Positions 5,130 to 7,037 of a DNA stretch of 7,037 nucleotides are shown one piece after another (position 1 is the first letter of the stretch; each line of letters begins with the position of its first letter). The position numbers and the translations under genes were made by a program. The notes beneath the pieces were generated by a model. That model did not search any database. It worked only from the letters and a program-made list of their open reading frames with translations, and had not been told where the DNA came from. This DNA is from an uncultured Planctomycetaceae bacterium. GTDB lineage: Bacteria; Planctomycetota; Planctomycetia; Pirellulales; Thermoguttaceae. The stretch is taken from positions 1 through 7,037 of the forward strand of contig CAMZHY010000188.1 of NCBI GenBank assembly GCA_947307005.1. The letters run 5' to 3'.

Positions 5130-5949
5130 CGATAACAAAGACCTTTGTCCAGAATTCTCAACATACTCTCACAATCGACGCGAGATTGATTTCATCACCG
5201 CTGAGGCTCGGAGGATAGTCGAGTCGGCGCGTTCTGAAATTGATCAAATTAAATCCAAAACAAACGAGGTCTTGCACCAAGAGCGTCAATCGCTTGAGGA
5301 ACGCGCTTCTATGTTGGAAGAGACGCGTAAACAGATGGAGGAGGACGCGAACGAGTTAGAGCGACGTTATCGGGAAATGGAAGAAAACGCTTTCGAAGAA
5401 GCGCGCAGGAAAGGTTTTGAAAAGGGAATTGAGGAGGGACGCGCCGAAGGTTTTCGCGACGGTAGCGAAAAGGCCAGAGCTGCGTTTGAGAGAGAAATGG
5501 CGGAGGAAGTTGCCCGTCGGGTAAGCGAAGCATGTGAAATAGCGACAGAACCGATACACAAACTTTTGGACGAAATGAAAGGGACTCGCCAAGCTCTTTT
5601 GCGAAATTGGGAGGAGAATATCCTCCAAATTAGCGCGGCAATTGCGTTTCAAACAATTATGCGTGAACCGACTCTTTTACGCGAAGCGCCTCTAGACCTC
5701 TTGCGTGAAGCGCTTGATTTAGCGATGAATTGCGCGACGCTGAAAATTCGTATGAATCCGCGCGACGTTGCCAATCTTGGCGATTCGATAAAGGCGATTT
5801 TGGAAGAAACTGGTAGTCTTGCTAAATCAGAACTTGTTCCAGATCCAAAGATTACCATTGGCGGATGTCTTGTAGAGACGTCCCTTGGAATTGTTGACGA
5901 ACGCCTTGAATCAAGGCTTGAACGAATTGTCGACGAACTATCGGAGTAA
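5122..5949 (+). CDS. fliH: Flagellar assembly protein FliH (export ATPase regulator)
   Basis: FliH binds the ATPase FliI as a dimer and links it to the C-ring and export gate. The 275 residues show a long charged coiled coil (about 25-135) that contains the FliH glycine-repeat signature. A94 is followed by G98, G102, G106, G110 and G114, each four apart, and then A118 (AxxxG repeats ending in xxxA). The C-terminal part is FliH/V-ATPase-E-like, with the conserved end DPKITIGGCLVETSLGIVDERLE (241-263). ATG 5122 overlaps the stop of the preceding gene by 8 bases, suggesting translational coupling. A TTG at 5107 in the same frame would add five residues and is less likely. No separate strong ribosome binding site was seen. 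Confidence 0.92.
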   Translation: MINDNKDLCPEFSTYSHNRREIDFITAEARRIVESARSEIDQIKSKTNEVLHQERQSLEERASMLEETRKQMEEDANELERRYREMEENAFEEARRKGFEKGIEEGRAEGFRDGSEKARAAFEREMAEEVARRVSEACEIATEPIHKLLDEMKGTRQALLRNWEENILQISAAIAFQTIMREPTLLREAPLDLLREALDLAMNCATLKIRMNPRDVANLGDSIKAILEETGSLAKSELVPDPKITIGGCLVETSLGIVDERLESRLERIVDELSE

Positions 5950-5959
5950 CCGCCGTCGC

Positions 5960-5974
5960 CGACGATTCTCGTCG
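5960..5974 (+). promoter_or_regulatory. Small hairpin directly before the fliI ribosome binding site
   Basis: CGACGA (5960-5965) and TCGTCG (5969-5974) are perfect 6-bp arms around the triloop TTC, in the 41-base fliH-fliI gap. The probable fliI Shine-Dalgarno AGGA (5977-5980) starts two bases later and is 10 bases from ATG 5991. No T tract follows, so it is not a terminator. It may tune initiation or protect an mRNA end; chance is possible because CGACG/CGTCG words are common in this DNA. Confidence 0.35.
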
Positions 5975-5990
5975 TTAGGAACAATAAGTC

Positions 5991-7037
5991 ATGAATTCGT
6001 CGATTTTCCTAAACAACATTCTTGAGCAGATTCAGACCGTCGCGCCCGCCAGAATTATAGGTAGCGTCGTGAGAACAGAGGGAACGACAATTTCAGCTGT
6101 TGGCTTTCCCGCGCCAATAGGCTCGATTGCTCGCGTTGAACGTCACGACGATTCCGACGAATTGCTTGCCGAAGTAATTGGATTTCGCGATAATCTTACC
6201 TTGCTTTACTCCTATTCCGACCTTAGAGGCGTCCGTCGAGGGGCAAAAATTGAACTCCACAAGACGACTCCTTGGTTGGCTGTAGGAGACGAACTCCTTG
6301 GTCGCGTGTTGGACGCCTTTGGACGAACGATCGATTCAGGACCTGCGCCCGTTCTGCTTTCTCGAACACGTTATGATAACGACGCGCCCGATCCGTTTTC
6401 ACGACCCAGCATCCAAACAATTCTATCGACAGGAGTTCGAGCAATCGATGGATTATTAACTTGCGGACAGGGGCAACGACTTGGCATATTCGCGGGCTCT
6501 GGTGTCGGAAAGAGCGTAACACTTGGAATGATGACGCGTTATACCGACGCCGACGTAGTCGTCGTCGGGCTGATTGGCGAACGTGGGCGCGAGGTCAACG
6601 ATTTTCTTGAGCGAGAATTGGGAACGGAAGGGCGGCAAAAGAGCGTCGTCGTTGTTTCGACCTCTAACGAGCCTCCTATGATGCGGGTTCGCGCAGCATA
6701 CGCGGCAATGTCAATAGCCGAATATTTTCGCGATCAAGGGAAAAACGTCCTATTTCTTATGGATTCTTTGACGCGATTTGCAATGGCGCAACGTGAAATC
6801 GGACTTGCAGCAGGAGAACCTCCGACTTCTCGTGGGTATACGCCGAGCGTTTTTGCGATGCTCCCAAAATTGGTTGAACGGGCGGGAAGGACAAATATCG
6901 GGAGCATTACGGCGTTCTTTACCGTTCTGGTCGAGGGCGACGACAAGCAAGATCCAATCTGCGACGCGGTTCGCGGACTTCTTGACGGGCATATTTGGCT
7001 TTCAAGAAAACTTAGCGGACGCGGCTTTTACCCAGCG
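5991..7037 (+). CDS. fliI: Flagellum-specific ATP synthase/export ATPase FliI (3' truncated by window)
   Basis: FliI is the F1-beta-like hexameric ATPase of the flagellar type III export apparatus; with FliH it delivers substrates and hydrolyses ATP. The 349 visible codons (of roughly 440 usual) run open to the window edge. Residues about 20-90 form the beta-barrel-like N domain. The P-loop AGSGVGKS is at 168-175, GLIGERGREV at 193-202 carries the expected catalytic glutamate E197, and Walker B LFLMDS is at 254-259 (D258). EGDDKQDPICD (315-325), with DGHIWLSRKL following at 332-341, is typical of FliI and related T3SS ATPases. All ATP-site residues I can check are intact. ATG 5991 follows AGGA by 10 bases. 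The operon order fliF-fliG-fliH-fliI and the conserved FAGSGVGKS favour FliI over a virulence T3SS ATPase. Confidence 0.96.
   Translation, partial: MNSSIFLNNILEQIQTVAPARIIGSVVRTEGTTISAVGFPAPIGSIARVERHDDSDELLAEVIGFRDNLTLLYSYSDLRGVRRGAKIELHKTTPWLAVGDELLGRVLDAFGRTIDSGPAPVLLSRTRYDNDAPDPFSRPSIQTILSTGVRAIDGLLTCGQGQRLGIFAGSGVGKSVTLGMMTRYTDADVVVVGLIGERGREVNDFLERELGTEGRQKSVVVVSTSNEPPMMRVRAAYAAMSIAEYFRDQGKNVLFLMDSLTRFAMAQREIGLAAGEPPTSRGYTPSVFAMLPKLVERAGRTNIGSITAFFTVLVEGDDKQDPICDAVRGLLDGHIWLSRKLSGRGFYPA

Overview
The window looks like bacterial chromosome of moderate GC content. It holds housekeeping translation genes on the left and the start of a flagellar basal-body/export operon on the right. The lineage cannot be fixed from the sequence. 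An unusually long FliF, a FliG-like protein without a torque domain, mostly weak ribosome binding sites and tRNA genes without encoded CCA make a flagellated Planctomycetota-like lineage a reasonable low-confidence guess.

Left part (1-1124): the basic C-terminal tail of an unidentified protein ends at 64 and is followed by a hairpin. Next comes trmL (149-682, +), encoding a SPOUT-family tRNA wobble 2'-O-methyltransferase. Converging on it are two identical tRNA-Ala(GGC) genes on the minus strand (745-817 and 866-938). They have a good sigma70-type promoter (1005-1032) and an intrinsic terminator (712-736).

Middle (1125-1973): a 95-residue helical protein of unknown function lies on the minus strand (1125-1412) behind an AGGAGG ribosome binding site. 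It is divergent from the flagellar operon. The 561-base gap up to fliF is mostly AT-rich. Its last 160 bases are densely structured. Two copies of a 34-base hairpin both present the hexaloop AAGGAG, and they differ from each other mainly by compensatory base-pair changes. The second copy also supplies a possible Shine-Dalgarno for a 12-codon upstream ORF. That ORF enters a third hairpin, whose 3' arm abuts the fliF ribosome binding site. I consider this leader the most interesting part of the window: a candidate post-transcriptional control region, possibly CsrA-bound, for the flagellar operon.

Right part (1974-7037): fliF, a short fliG-like gene, fliH and fliI (cut by the window end) lie in the canonical order on the plus strand. 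FliF forms the MS-ring and its C-terminal tail would bind the FliG N-domain. FliH and FliI form the export ATPase complex at the base of the flagellar type III secretion system. FliF is about 280 residues longer than usual, with an enlarged region around the beta-collar. The FliG-like protein has only N- and middle-type regions. A run of seven G just before the second membrane helix of FliF is a potential slippage site.
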